35,864 bases of DNA from an uncultured Flavobacteriaceae bacterium (GCA_937901915.1 CALGUD010000127.1:1-35864), one strand, 5' to 3'; counted from the first letter of the stretch, positions 1 to 8,739 are shown. Numbers and translations: made by a program. The notes: a model not told the origin generated them from the letters alone.

Positions 1-20
1 TTTAATATCAGTCAATTATA

Positions 21-38
21 TGTTTTTTTAAAAAAACA
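21..38. terminator. Perfect A/T-rich palindrome downstream of the polysaccharide operon
   Basis: A perfect 18-base palindrome, TG followed by seven T and seven A then CA, lies about 30 bases past the stop of the last minus-strand gene. It could be the stem of an intrinsic terminator for the long operon. With no G/C in the stem apart from the ends and no loop, it is a weak one, so the call is tentative. Confidence 0.3.
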
Positions 39-70
39 ACGCATCACTAGTAATTATAAATAATAAAAAT

Positions 71-721
71 TCAAAATAAATATTTTTGTTTCGTTTTTCT
101 TAGTTCATCAAAATCAACTAGTACTGAATTAGTATCAACTACTATGTCTTTCGACTTTATTACTTTCAAAACAGTTGTGATTAAAATTTTAAGATCCAAA
201 AAAAAGGAAATATTATTAACATATTCAATGTCTTTGGCTAAACGCTCATCCCAACCAATAATATTTCTTCCGGATATTTGTGCTAAACCAGTAATTCCCG
301 GTTTAACAGAATGTCTTTTTTTTTCTTCAGGTGTATAATAGGGTAAATACCTAATTAATAATGGTCGGGGACCTACAAAACTCATGTCGCCCTTTACAAC
401 ATTGATTAGTTGCAAAACTTCATCAAGAGATGTTTTTCTAATAAACTTACCTATAAGGGTTAGCCTTTCAGTATCCGGCAATAATTTACCGGAAGCATCC
501 TTTTTATCATTCATGGTTCTAAACTTAATTATTTTAAATAAGTTCTCATTTTTACCAGGTCTTAACTGATAGAATAATGGTTTTCCTTTATTAGCAAATA
601 ACAATAAAATAAATATAATTACAATGACGGGAAGGAATACAATTAACCCAATCAAAGAAAAAATGAAGTCGAATATATTTTTGAAAAAAAACGTATACAT
701 ACTTAATAAATTTTTATTCAA
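71..721 (-). CDS. Phosphoglycosyl transferase (PglC/WcaJ-like sugar transferase), copy 1
   Basis: Bacterial sugar transferase (PF02397) of the short monotopic type, 216 aa. It would move a sugar-1-phosphate from a UDP-sugar to undecaprenyl phosphate at the inner membrane, the first step of repeat-unit assembly. Seen: a hydrophobic re-entrant helix at about residues 12-45, the RPGKNE and KFRTMND motifs, the catalytic Asp100-Glu101 pair, and VGPRPLL. The Pro that normally follows this pair (DExPQ) is Leu103 here (DEVLQ), and the usual GWAQVNGR is GLAQISGR. It is a close paralogue of the enzyme at 1331-1942, from which it is separated only by the formyltransferase gene. Its ATG overlaps the end of that gene by 8 bases; an alternative ATG lies seven codons in. 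Last gene of the minus-strand operon. The family is certain; activity and substrate are not. Confidence 0.88.
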   Translation of the reverse strand: MNKNLLSMYTFFFKNIFDFIFSLIGLIVFLPVIVIIFILLLFANKGKPLFYQLRPGKNENLFKIIKFRTMNDKKDASGKLLPDTERLTLIGKFIRKTSLDEVLQLINVVKGDMSFVGPRPLLIRYLPYYTPEEKKRHSVKPGITGLAQISGRNIIGWDERLAKDIEYVNNISFFLDLKILITTVLKVIKSKDIVVDTNSVLVDFDELRKTKQKYLF

Positions 722-1319
722 AATGATTGTTGTAAACCAGATGAAATGTCTCTATCACAATTTTTTTACCCGTTCTAACAAATTTAGGGTTTAGAGTTTT
801 AAAATTATCTGTTTTAGAAAATATTATTGGTTTTTGGCATAAAATAATACCCTCATCAATTTTATTATCTATAAAGTGTGTGGTTACACCTGAAACTTTG
901 ACTCCATACTCCAATGCATCTTGTATAGCAGTAGACGTATTTTTAAAACTTGGCAACAATGATGGGTGTATATTTACAATACGGTTTGGGAAAACGGAAA
1001 GCATATTATGCCTTATTATATACTTGTAATTGAGTAGAAAAATATAGTCAATATTTTCTTGCTTTAAAATATCAATGATTTTATCCTGATAGGCTTCCGG
1101 AGTGTTAAAATCTCTCCTTAAAATAGAAATATTTTTGATTTTAGATTTTTTAGCTTCTTCAACCGCACCGGATGGTTCATTTTCATAAATTAACAACTTA
1201 ATGATGTTATTGCCTAATAATCCTTCTTTATATGATTTAATTGCATTTTTAGCACCCCGACCCCATCCGGTTAATAGAATAGCCCAATTAAGATTTTGAT
1301 TTTTTTTTATTTGATTCAT
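714..1319 (-). CDS. PurN-like formyltransferase in a polysaccharide locus
   Basis: A 201-aa formyltransferase-fold protein (PF00551). The formyltransferase triad is present: Asn116 and His118 in NIHPSLLPSF and Asp151 in HFIDNKIDEG, as in glycinamide ribonucleotide formyltransferase (PurN). The N-terminal segment (AILLTGWGRGAKNAI) is diverged from the PurN SGNGSN loop. It lies between two phosphoglycosyl transferase genes, 12 bases after one and overlapping the other by 8, so a purine role is unlikely. Inference: it transfers a formyl group from 10-formyl-tetrahydrofolate to an amino sugar, perhaps the 4-amino sugar made by the dehydratase and aminotransferase at 19680-22783. Known sugar N-formyltransferases (VioF, QdtF, WlaRD) are usually longer and differ around this motif, so the substrate is open. 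Confidence 0.75.
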   Translation of the reverse strand: MNQIKKNQNLNWAILLTGWGRGAKNAIKSYKEGLLGNNIIKLLIYENEPSGAVEEAKKSKIKNISILRRDFNTPEAYQDKIIDILKQENIDYIFLLNYKYIIRHNMLSVFPNRIVNIHPSLLPSFKNTSTAIQDALEYGVKVSGVTTHFIDNKIDEGIILCQKPIIFSKTDNFKTLNPKFVRTGKKIVIETFHLVYNNHFE

Positions 1320-1330
1320 TGTTGTGAAAA

Positions 1331-1942
1331 TTATTCCTCACCTATACCTTTAAAGGTAGTCATATTTAAATTTTCAGATGAATTAACACCTTCTCTGATA
1401 ATTACTTTTTTTAAAGTTAGGAAAAAAATTTTTATATCAAGGAAGAGCGATAAATTGTCAACATACCAAACATCATATTCAAATTTTTTCTCCCATGAAA
1501 TTGCATTTCTACCGTTTACCTGAGCCCAGCCTGTAACTCCCGGTTTTACTTCATGTCTTCTTTTTTGGTTTTCATTATAGAGTGGAAGATACTGAACAAG
1601 TAATGGTCTTGGGCCAATTAAACTCATATCACCTTTCAAAACATTGATTAATTGTGGAATTTCATCAAGTGAAAATTTTCTTATGAACGAACCAACTTTT
1701 GTGATTCTCTGTTCAAAAGGTAAGAGTTCCCCATTCTTATCCTTTTTATCATTCATAGTTTTAAATTTTATGATTTTAAATATTATTTCATTTTTTCCCG
1801 GGCGACTTTGAAAAAAAAATGGATGGCCATTATTTGAAATAAACAAGAATATGGTAGTTATTATTATAATCGGGGATAATAGTAATAAGCCAATAATAGC
1901 AGCTATAAAATCAAACAATCTTTTAAAGAAAATTTTGTACAT
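1331..1942 (-). CDS. Phosphoglycosyl transferase (PglC/WcaJ-like sugar transferase), copy 2
   Basis: PF02397 sugar transferase of 203 aa, with a membrane helix at about residues 8-37, the RPGKNE loop, KFKTMNDKKD, the catalytic Asp93-Glu94 pair in an intact DEIPQ motif, IGPRPLL and GWAQVNGRN. All the signature residues are canonical, so this is the better candidate for the active initiating transferase of the locus. It probably loads a UDP-N-acetyl-amino-sugar phosphate onto undecaprenyl phosphate, as PglC does for bacillosamine, but the sugar cannot be read from the sequence. It sits 19 bases downstream of the PglA-like glycosyltransferase, which fits an initiating enzyme paired with the transferase adding the second sugar. 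Confidence 0.92.
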   Translation of the reverse strand: MYKIFFKRLFDFIAAIIGLLLLSPIIIITTIFLFISNNGHPFFFQSRPGKNEIIFKIIKFKTMNDKKDKNGELLPFEQRITKVGSFIRKFSLDEIPQLINVLKGDMSLIGPRPLLVQYLPLYNENQKRRHEVKPGVTGWAQVNGRNAISWEKKFEYDVWYVDNLSLFLDIKIFFLTLKKVIIREGVNSSENLNMTTFKGIGEE

Positions 1943-1960
1943 ATTCTAATATTTGTAAAA

Positions 1961-3094
1961 TCAGTAATTGCTTTTTATTATTTCAATTAATTTTTTATTT
2001 ATGATATTGACATCAAATTTATTTTCTGCTAATTCTCTGCTCTTTAATCCCATTTCTTTTATTTTTTTTGGATTTTCCAAAAAGTATTGCATTGCTGAAA
2101 TTAGTTCGTTTTCATCCTGAGGTTTAATTAAAAATCCATTTTCCTGATTTTTCACAGTTTCACGGCAACCGGGTGTATTAGTTGTTATTATTGGCATTCC
2201 AACTGATAAGGCTTCTAAAATTGAACGTGGAATTCCTTCACGGTAATATGTTGGAAGAACAAAAATGTCAGATTTTGATAAAAATTCCGGCACATTTTTT
2301 TGTCTTCCATGGTATATAATAACACCTTCATTATGGTATTTATTTAAGATGTCTAATTTAATAGCAGAGGGAGACGTTTGTGCACTACCAATAACATGAA
2401 ATTCTGCATTTGGAAATTCATTTTTTAACACTTTAGCAGCTTCAATAAATAAATGAGTTCCTTTTTCACGAATTAATCTGGCTACAAAAACAAATATAAT
2501 CTTATCACTTGTGTTTTCATTTGCTCTAAAGTTATATTTTGAAAGATTAACTCCTGAACCATCTACAATATCATATTTCTGTTTAGTAGAAATAATACCT
2601 CTTTCAACAAATAATTGACGATCATCTATATTCTGAAATATTATAACTTTATTTTTTCTGATAGATAATTTATATAAAATTTCAGTAACTTTTTGTAAGA
2701 TCCTTGATTTTAAAGTAGTACCACTAAAAGTATAACCTAAACCAGTAATTAAGGAGAAAGCTAAAATTTTTGTTTGATTAGCTGCCATTGAACCATAAAG
2801 CACCGGTTTGATGGTATAGGGAAAAATGATATCAATTTTGTTGGTTTTTATAATTTTCTTTAGGGCGAGCATTGCTTGTAAATCCTTAAACGGATTCATG
2901 CCAGTTCTCATTAATGGAAATTCTAACAGAGTTGCTCCTAATGAATCTAATTCTTTTTTAGTTTCTGTATCACAATCTGGTGCAGCACAAAACACATCAA
3001 AATCATTTAATATCAGATCCTTTATAAAATCGCCCCGAAAATGCGTAAGGGAAGGTGCATAGGAACAAGTGAGTAATATTCTTCTCTTTATCAT
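1961..3094 (-). CDS. GT4 glycosyltransferase, PglA/CapM-like
   Basis: A 377-aa GT-B fold glycosyltransferase. The N-terminal half has the acceptor-side pattern YTIKPVLYGSMAA and ITGLGYTFSG, which resembles PglA and CapM, enzymes that add the second residue to an undecaprenyl-linked amino sugar. The C-terminal half has the nucleotide-sugar motifs of PF00534: FVARLIREKG, then YREGIPRSILEAL, an intact E-x7-E. Cytoplasmic face of the inner membrane. The resemblance and its place next to the initiating transferase suggest it adds sugar two of the repeat. Linkage and donor are unknown. Confidence 0.88.
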   Translation of the reverse strand: MIKRRILLTCSYAPSLTHFRGDFIKDLILNDFDVFCAAPDCDTETKKELDSLGATLLEFPLMRTGMNPFKDLQAMLALKKIIKTNKIDIIFPYTIKPVLYGSMAANQTKILAFSLITGLGYTFSGTTLKSRILQKVTEILYKLSIRKNKVIIFQNIDDRQLFVERGIISTKQKYDIVDGSGVNLSKYNFRANENTSDKIIFVFVARLIREKGTHLFIEAAKVLKNEFPNAEFHVIGSAQTSPSAIKLDILNKYHNEGVIIYHGRQKNVPEFLSKSDIFVLPTYYREGIPRSILEALSVGMPIITTNTPGCRETVKNQENGFLIKPQDENELISAMQYFLENPKKIKEMGLKSRELAENKFDVNIINKKLIEIIKSNY

Positions 3095-3146
3095 ATTTAG
3101 TCTATGAATTTTTTAACTTTAGCAGTAGTCTTTATGTATTATTTCA

Positions 3147-4256
3147 TTAATTTAATTTAGACAGAATAGATTTTATAAATTCATCCATTGTTCTTTTATT
3201 TAAATAATCATCAAATACCTGTCTTTGTTTATCCGTATTTTCTTCAAGACAATTTTTAATTGCTTTAGTGAGATCTAAAACATCATTTGTTTTGCATTTA
3301 TATACGCCATCAATGTTTTCAATATCTCCTGCACTTATGGTACTTACTACTTTATTGTTTTGTGTCATCATTTGTAAGAGAACATTAGGAAATCCTTCTA
3401 TTCGCGATGATAATACGCAAAGTTTTGCATTTTTAAAATAAGGATAAACATTATTTACAAAGCCAACCATAATGACTTTATCTGTCAGATGAAGAGATTT
3501 TATTTGGTCTTTTAATTTTTTTTCGTTTTCACCCTGTCCTAATATCAATAGTTTTAAGGTTGGAAAATCAGTCAATAAATTACTAAATGAATCAATTAAT
3601 ATATCAAAACCTTTAGCGTCAACAAGCCTCCCCGCAGCTACTAAATAGGGATTATTAGGTAAATTAGCAATTCTTTGTTTAGATTTTTCTTGTATGGGAC
3701 CTAAATTTATTGGATTTGGAATTACAGTAATGGTAACTTTTTGTTCTAACCCTTTTATTTCATTTATAAGTTGATTTTTCATGTAATCCGTTTGACATAT
3801 CAATAAATCAACTTTAGAATATCCCAATTTATAAGCCAGGGTATATACTTTAAGTTTAAAACCCTTAAGCAGTTTAAAAATTGAATTGGATTCTCTTACA
3901 ATTACTTTTGTTTTTTTTAAAAATCCAATTCTTTTATAGATGCCAATTAAACTATTTATAAGAGTTTGCGATGTTATAGTATAATTTATTTTGTGTGTTA
4001 AAAATATTAAAAGTAAGTACGGGATTGCATATAAGTATCCTAAAAAAACTGAGTTAAAAGACAAATAAATTACATTGCATTTTGTTTCTAAAGGCTCCCA
4101 ACCTTTTCCTTTTTTTTTTGTTAAAATAATTACGGTATTATTTTTATTATTATTTGATAAATGTAATATGACATTCATTAGCAATTGCTCAGCACCACCG
4201 CCCAAACTATCTGTGGGTAAAACAGTTAACCAATCTATATGTTTTTTATTTTTCAA
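3147..4256 (-). CDS. GT4 glycosyltransferase with E-x7-Q motif
   Basis: A 369-aa GT-B glycosyltransferase. It begins with a donor/acceptor loop rich in glycine (TDSLGGGAEQLLMN) and has the C-terminal GT4 features VAAGRLVDAKGFD and RIEGFPNVLLQMM. The second Glu of the usual E-x7-E retaining motif is Gln295 (Glu287 is kept). I recall the same NVLLQMM version in other flavobacterial transferases, so this may mark a subfamily and not a broken enzyme. Its ATG overlaps the stop of the upstream transferase (4253) by 4 bases, indicating translational coupling. Donor and acceptor are unknown. Confidence 0.85.
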   Translation of the reverse strand: MKNKKHIDWLTVLPTDSLGGGAEQLLMNVILHLSNNNKNNTVIILTKKKGKGWEPLETKCNVIYLSFNSVFLGYLYAIPYLLLIFLTHKINYTITSQTLINSLIGIYKRIGFLKKTKVIVRESNSIFKLLKGFKLKVYTLAYKLGYSKVDLLICQTDYMKNQLINEIKGLEQKVTITVIPNPINLGPIQEKSKQRIANLPNNPYLVAAGRLVDAKGFDILIDSFSNLLTDFPTLKLLILGQGENEKKLKDQIKSLHLTDKVIMVGFVNNVYPYFKNAKLCVLSSRIEGFPNVLLQMMTQNNKVVSTISAGDIENIDGVYKCKTNDVLDLTKAIKNCLEENTDKQRQVFDDYLNKRTMDEFIKSILSKLN

Positions 4257-5338
4257 TTTAATAGATTTAAGAAAAGAGTTTGATATTTATTTAAAATTAC
4301 TTCTTTGTTATATTTTGAATGTACAGATTGGCTTACTTTTATGGGATCAGTAGGATAATTATTTTTTAAATATATTATACTTTCAACAAACTCTTTTTCA
4401 TTTTCAGCAATAAAACCGTTCACGCCGATCTCAATAATTTCATTAATTCCTCCGGGAGCTTTAAACACAACGGCGGGTGTGCCTACTGCACAGCTTTCTA
4501 ACAAAGCGTTTGGAAATCCTTCAACAAAAGAGCCTTGTAAAAAAATATCACTTTTATTAAGAAGTGCAGGCACTTCTTTTGTAAAAGGAATATGTGTTAC
4601 TTGATCTTCTATTTTTAAATTTTTAATTAATTTAAAAATATTTTCCTTTTCACTACCGTTTCCTACTATAGTATAATGAAATGGAAAGTTAAGTTTTGAT
4701 AATGCCTCGATAATTCTGTAATGTCCTTTCTTTAATTCTAAACTTCCAACAGTAATAAATTGAATTATCTCATTTACTTGATGAGATTTTTTTGGCAGGC
4801 AATTATCATTAATAGGATTATTTATAATAACAATTTTTGATTTTTTTACGCTATAATTTTTTTCCATGTCCGCTGCCATGTCATTTGATTGGCAAATAAT
4901 TTTGTCTAACAAACGATAGCTATATTTGACAAGAATGGATGAAAGGGGATTTTTATTAACAGAATAATTTTTTCTTACGCTTAAAACATTTACTTCTCTA
5001 CCAACAAATTTTGTTTTGGGAAATAAAATTGAAATAAAAGCCATTATTATATTTAAATGTGAAATAGCACTAATTACAATATCAGGTTTTTCATTTTTTA
5101 AATAAAAAATCAATGAGCCAATAGATGCTAATACTCTTGGTTTATTAAGATATATAATTTTTGTATTATCAATATCATAAGAAGTTTCACTTTCTCTTCC
5201 TATAATTACCAATGAAGATTTAAACTTTTCATGATCAAGATTTTGTGCAATGAATGACATTACACGTTCTGCACCTCCCGCTTTAAGCGTGGGTAATACA
5301 AATGAAACTTTAATTTTTTTATTATTAATATTTTCCAA
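4253..5338 (-). CDS. GT4 glycosyltransferase
   Basis: A 361-aa GT-B family 4 enzyme. The N terminus carries FVLPTLKAGGAERVMSF, the typical glycine loop followed by an ER pair. The C-terminal domain has TVGSLELKKGHYR and SFVEGFPNALLES with an intact E-x7-E, then AVGTPAVVFKAPGG. It is probably a cytoplasmic inner-membrane-associated enzyme adding one sugar to the lipid-linked repeat. It starts 8 bases after the stop of the CysE-like acetyltransferase, and its own end overlaps the next gene, so the operon is tightly coupled here. Specificity cannot be deduced. Confidence 0.87.
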   Translation of the reverse strand: MENINNKKIKVSFVLPTLKAGGAERVMSFIAQNLDHEKFKSSLVIIGRESETSYDIDNTKIIYLNKPRVLASIGSLIFYLKNEKPDIVISAISHLNIIMAFISILFPKTKFVGREVNVLSVRKNYSVNKNPLSSILVKYSYRLLDKIICQSNDMAADMEKNYSVKKSKIVIINNPINDNCLPKKSHQVNEIIQFITVGSLELKKGHYRIIEALSKLNFPFHYTIVGNGSEKENIFKLIKNLKIEDQVTHIPFTKEVPALLNKSDIFLQGSFVEGFPNALLESCAVGTPAVVFKAPGGINEIIEIGVNGFIAENEKEFVESIIYLKNNYPTDPIKVSQSVHSKYNKEVILNKYQTLFLNLLN

Positions 5339-5346
5339 ACGTTTAA

Positions 5347-5925
5347 CTAAATATGCTTAATAATTTTTTTAACATCTATTTCTTTAATTATTTTTGCCGG
5401 GGATCCTGCAATCATAACATTATTTTCTTCAAAAGATTTATTAACTGTTGAATTTGCTCCAATAGCTATATTATTGCCAATTTTAATATTTCCATAAATT
5501 TTGGTTCCTGGACCTATATAAACATTATCACCAATTTGAGGAGCTTCAGGATGTCCTCCTGCTGCCCCTATATTAACACATACATGAATTCTACAATTTT
5601 TACCAATCTTTGCTTTGCTATTTATTACAATAGTTCCATAATGTGGAATTGCTAAACCAGGACCAAAAGCATTAGGAGGGATTGAAAAGCCAAGTTTTAT
5701 TGAATATTTTTTAAATTGATAAAGGAGAATAAAATAAATGATTTTATTTATAAAACCTTTTTTACAGTTCTGATAATATTCAACTTTACGCAATTTTTTT
5801 TGGAATCTCCAAGTAGGGTCTGTATATATAAGTTGCTTTAGCTTCTCTTTAAGTGAGTCATCAATTCCTCTGGCTTTTTGATCAGCCTTTATATATTGTT
5901 TATATTCTTTTTTTGATGTTATCAT
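5347..5925 (-). CDS. CysE-like hexapeptide acetyltransferase
   Basis: A 192-aa protein whose C-terminal half is a left-handed beta-helix of hexapeptide repeats (IGKNCRI, IGDNVYIG, IGNNIAIGA), most similar in layout to serine acetyltransferases, including the IPHYGTIVIN turn with the catalytic-type His. The segment that in CysE reads GQTGGK is GAAGGH here, and the long N-terminal CysE helical domain is reduced to about 70 residues. Between transferase genes, it more probably acetylates a sugar hydroxyl or amine of the repeat unit using acetyl-CoA than serine; this is inference. It ends in SPAKIIKE, the usual final coil. Confidence 0.83.
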   Translation of the reverse strand: MITSKKEYKQYIKADQKARGIDDSLKEKLKQLIYTDPTWRFQKKLRKVEYYQNCKKGFINKIIYFILLYQFKKYSIKLGFSIPPNAFGPGLAIPHYGTIVINSKAKIGKNCRIHVCVNIGAAGGHPEAPQIGDNVYIGPGTKIYGNIKIGNNIAIGANSTVNKSFEENNVMIAGSPAKIIKEIDVKKIIKHI

Positions 5926-5930
5926 GATGT

Positions 5931-6467
5931 TTATTTCATAAAAGGCTTATTAACTTCATCTATAACTTCTTCAATCCGAGTTCTGAAATCTTTTGAAAAA
6001 TCCATATCCATATCAGAAATGTAACCTTCTAAAACTCTTTTTTTGTAGTCATCAAACTTTCCAATAATTTTCCCGGGATTACCACCTACAATAGATCCGG
6101 AGGGGATTGATTTAGTAATTACACTGCCAGCAGCAACAATAACATTATCTTCAATGATTACTCCAGGCATAATGATAGCATTTGAACCGATAAATACATT
6201 ATTTCCAATCTTTACAGGCCGGTATAGGTGTCTTCTTCCTTTCTCGTCATTAAATAGCCAAGAAGCCCCATCATGTGTTAATAAACGAACTCCCGATGTA
6301 ATGGTTACTTTATTTCCTATAGAAATCATCCAAGGTTCAGATCCAAAAGTTGTTATAAGTATCCGACAATCATTACCTACTTTTACACCTTTATAACGAG
6401 CATATCCAACACCACCTTTGGTAAGCTTATAGTAATTGTCTTTTAGTAAACTAAGCCATTTTTTCAT
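5931..6467 (-). CDS. WbbJ/Maa-like hexapeptide acyltransferase
   Basis: A 178-aa left-handed beta-helix acetyltransferase. Repeats run from about residue 25 to 145, with LTHDGASWLF in the position of the active-site His loop and IGNNVFIGSNAIIMPGVI followed by VIVAAGSVITKSIPSGSIVGGNPGKII, the classic end of the WbbJ/LacA group. It would transfer an acetyl group from acetyl-CoA to a sugar of the polysaccharide or its precursor. Its ATG lies inside the end of the Wzy-like polymerase gene (17-base overlap), and it is 5 bases from the CysE-like gene, so the two acetyltransferases form a pair immediately after the polymerase. Confidence 0.86.
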   Translation of the reverse strand: MKKWLSLLKDNYYKLTKGGVGYARYKGVKVGNDCRILITTFGSEPWMISIGNKVTITSGVRLLTHDGASWLFNDEKGRRHLYRPVKIGNNVFIGSNAIIMPGVIIEDNVIVAAGSVITKSIPSGSIVGGNPGKIIGKFDDYKKRVLEGYISDMDMDFSKDFRTRIEEVIDEVNKPFMK

Positions 6468-7653
6468 AGTCTGTTGAAATTTTAATTTTGTTTTTATTAT
6501 CTAGTAAAAAACCTATATAAACAAACAAAACCATTAAATATGCCTGATTAATAATGGTTTGTAAACTGAGCATAAATATCGATAATGTGAATATAATTGG
6601 TAAAACATAAAAGCGAATTTTTTCAGAAGCCAGAATAGCGTCTTTAAAATAGGTGAATAAAAGAAAAAGGAAGAATAGAAAAGTGAAAATTCCTGCATCT
6701 GCCCAGACTCCTATAATAGTATTATGACCCCTAATTGCCACTGAAAAATTAATTCCATTTCCTAAAATAGGATTTTCATATACATAATTTAGCATATTTT
6801 TTAAAAGTACATCACGTTCTGAGAGTGAAACTTTATCAGTATTTAAAGTTAGCAAATTGACGATACTTTCTATTCTGCCCTTTTGTACTTTATTTAGTAA
6901 GGTACTTGATAAAGCTGCATTTAATAGGGAATATATTATAAAAGGAAGACAAATTATTACTAATAATAATTTTTTAAATTGAAACAATTTATGGTATACT
7001 AAACACAATACAATGAAAAAAACAACAAAACCCGTTTGCGAGAACGTTAAAAACAAAGCATATACAGAGATAATTAACCCTATAATTTTTAATATTTTAA
7101 GCAAATTCGAAGAGGGGTTATATTCATTCTTAAGAAGAATAAATGAAAGTATGCATACTACAGCTGCATTATTAGCATCTCCGTACACCCCGCCAGCTCT
7201 GGATAAGTTATATTCATAAATTCCATCATGATCTAAAGAAAAATTTAATTGTTGTAATATTATAAGTAATACACAAGCCATTAAAAAAGTGGCTGGAATT
7301 ATCTTAGAGAATTTTTCCCGTTCTTCTGGGATACTTAAAAAAATTGAATATCCAAAGAAGTAGGTAATAGGCACCATTGTTCTTAGTATATCGGCATAAT
7401 TATCTAAAATTATGCTCGCAATCAGTCCAATACAATAGTATAAAATAAAAAATACTATCCATAAATTAACAATTTTTGGAAAGGATCTTTTTTCTTTAAT
7501 AAAGAGAAATATGCCGAGCATTACCAGAATAACATTAATATATGCAGAAATTTGACCTAATGAATAGGACACAAACTTTGCAATAAATGTCTGAAGGTTT
7601 AGAACATTAAAAACAAATGGAATATAAAAGCATATTATACTTAATGTTTTCAT
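6451..7653 (-). CDS. Wzy-type O-antigen/exopolysaccharide polymerase
   Basis: A 400-aa, highly hydrophobic inner-membrane protein with about ten to twelve predicted helices. The large periplasmic loop of the Wzy_C/O-antigen ligase family (PF04932) is recognisable: ENPILGNGINFS followed by RGHNTIIGVWADAGI, the conserved G-N-G and H-N pattern before the last helices. It would join lipid-linked repeat units block-wise on the periplasmic face. Its ATG overlaps the upstream transferase by 4 bases (ATGA) and its 3' end overlaps the acetyltransferase. As for most Wzy proteins, the sequence is poorly conserved, so the family is fairly sure but the linkage formed is not predictable. Confidence 0.85.
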   Translation of the reverse strand: MKTLSIICFYIPFVFNVLNLQTFIAKFVSYSLGQISAYINVILVMLGIFLFIKEKRSFPKIVNLWIVFFILYYCIGLIASIILDNYADILRTMVPITYFFGYSIFLSIPEEREKFSKIIPATFLMACVLLIILQQLNFSLDHDGIYEYNLSRAGGVYGDANNAAVVCILSFILLKNEYNPSSNLLKILKIIGLIISVYALFLTFSQTGFVVFFIVLCLVYHKLFQFKKLLLVIICLPFIIYSLLNAALSSTLLNKVQKGRIESIVNLLTLNTDKVSLSERDVLLKNMLNYVYENPILGNGINFSVAIRGHNTIIGVWADAGIFTFLFFLFLLFTYFKDAILASEKIRFYVLPIIFTLSIFMLSLQTIINQAYLMVLFVYIGFLLDNKNKIKISTDYEKMA

Positions 7654-8735
7654 TTTCTGACTGGTAATAATTCGTTAAAAAGTTTCTCCCATTTTTCTTC
7701 TATAGAATTTATAGAATAATTGTCTAAACTCATAATTGCATTGGCCTTTAATTTATTTCGGAGCGATTCATCAGAAATTAATTTTTTTAAGCCATTTTGC
7801 ATACTAATACTATTTTGATCTTCTATCAGTAATCCATTAACTTCATTAGTTATAATATCAGAAGGGCCAGTTTTACAGTCATAAGCTATACATGCCATTC
7901 CTTGTGACATGGCTTCTAAGAGAACCATTGGTAAACCTTCATATCTAGATGAAAGAATAAATATTTCAGAGGCATCCATAATTTCTGCAACATTGCTTTG
8001 AAATCCTGCAAAAACAACCTGTTCAGTAATATTTAAATTTATAGCTATGTTTTTTAGATGATTTTTACCCGTATCTCCGCCACCTATAATTTTTAAAATC
8101 CAATCTGGATTTGATTTTAATATAGGTTCAATGAATGAAATCAAATTATCAAAACCTTTATGTTGGTACCTGTCTAGGTTACCTACGGCCAGAATTACTT
8201 TTTCCCTTTGTTTATTTGAATTTTCAATAGGTGTAAAACTACAAGGATTTGGCATTACTATCACATTCGACTTCAGTTTTTTATAAAAATCTATATCATA
8301 AGATGTAAGTACTGTGACAAAATCAGCATGTCGATAAAATAGTTTTCTCGTTAAATATGTTAAAAATTTTGGGCTTTGTGCCTGAAGATGGCTGTTATGC
8401 TCAGAAATAATTATTTTAATGGAGTAGATTTTTGCAACAATAATGGAAATAAGATTCATTAAAGTTATAAATGAAATAATAATAGCGGGTCTGTTTTTTT
8501 TAGCTCTATAATATTTTAACAAGTTAATTAAAACGCCGATTCTGTGAATTTTAATTTTACTTTTATGTAGTTTTACTCTATTAATCAAAGGATTAATTTC
8601 AAAGTCATCATGTTTTCCGCTAAAAGTAATAATACTTATTTCATATCCTTTTTCTGCAAAATGATTGGCTAAAATAACCATCACCCGTTGTGCTCCTCCA
8701 CCTTGTAATCCACTTATTATAAAATCAATCTTCAT
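7650..8735 (-). CDS. GT4 glycosyltransferase
   Basis: A 361-aa GT-B family 4 glycosyltransferase starting IDFIISGLQGGGAQRVMVILA, the GalNAc/galactosyl-transferase-like glycine loop (compare PglJ/PglH-type enzymes; similarity by pattern only). The C-terminal domain has AVGNLDRYQHKGFDNLI and SSRYEGLPMVLLEAMSQG with an intact E-x7-E, then CKTGPSDII. It lies between the flippase (5 bases upstream) and the polymerase (4-base overlap), so it belongs to the same transcript. It probably adds one of the middle or final residues of the repeat unit. Donor unknown. Confidence 0.88.
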   Translation of the reverse strand: MKIDFIISGLQGGGAQRVMVILANHFAEKGYEISIITFSGKHDDFEINPLINRVKLHKSKIKIHRIGVLINLLKYYRAKKNRPAIIISFITLMNLISIIVAKIYSIKIIISEHNSHLQAQSPKFLTYLTRKLFYRHADFVTVLTSYDIDFYKKLKSNVIVMPNPCSFTPIENSNKQREKVILAVGNLDRYQHKGFDNLISFIEPILKSNPDWILKIIGGGDTGKNHLKNIAINLNITEQVVFAGFQSNVAEIMDASEIFILSSRYEGLPMVLLEAMSQGMACIAYDCKTGPSDIITNEVNGLLIEDQNSISMQNGLKKLISDESLRNKLKANAIMSLDNYSINSIEEKWEKLFNELLPVRK

Positions 8736-8739
8736 TTTT

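Noticed and set aside
714..1319. Housekeeping purN
   Set aside because: The triad matches, but the N-terminal phosphate loop is diverged and the gene overlaps and abuts polysaccharide genes; a sugar role fits better.
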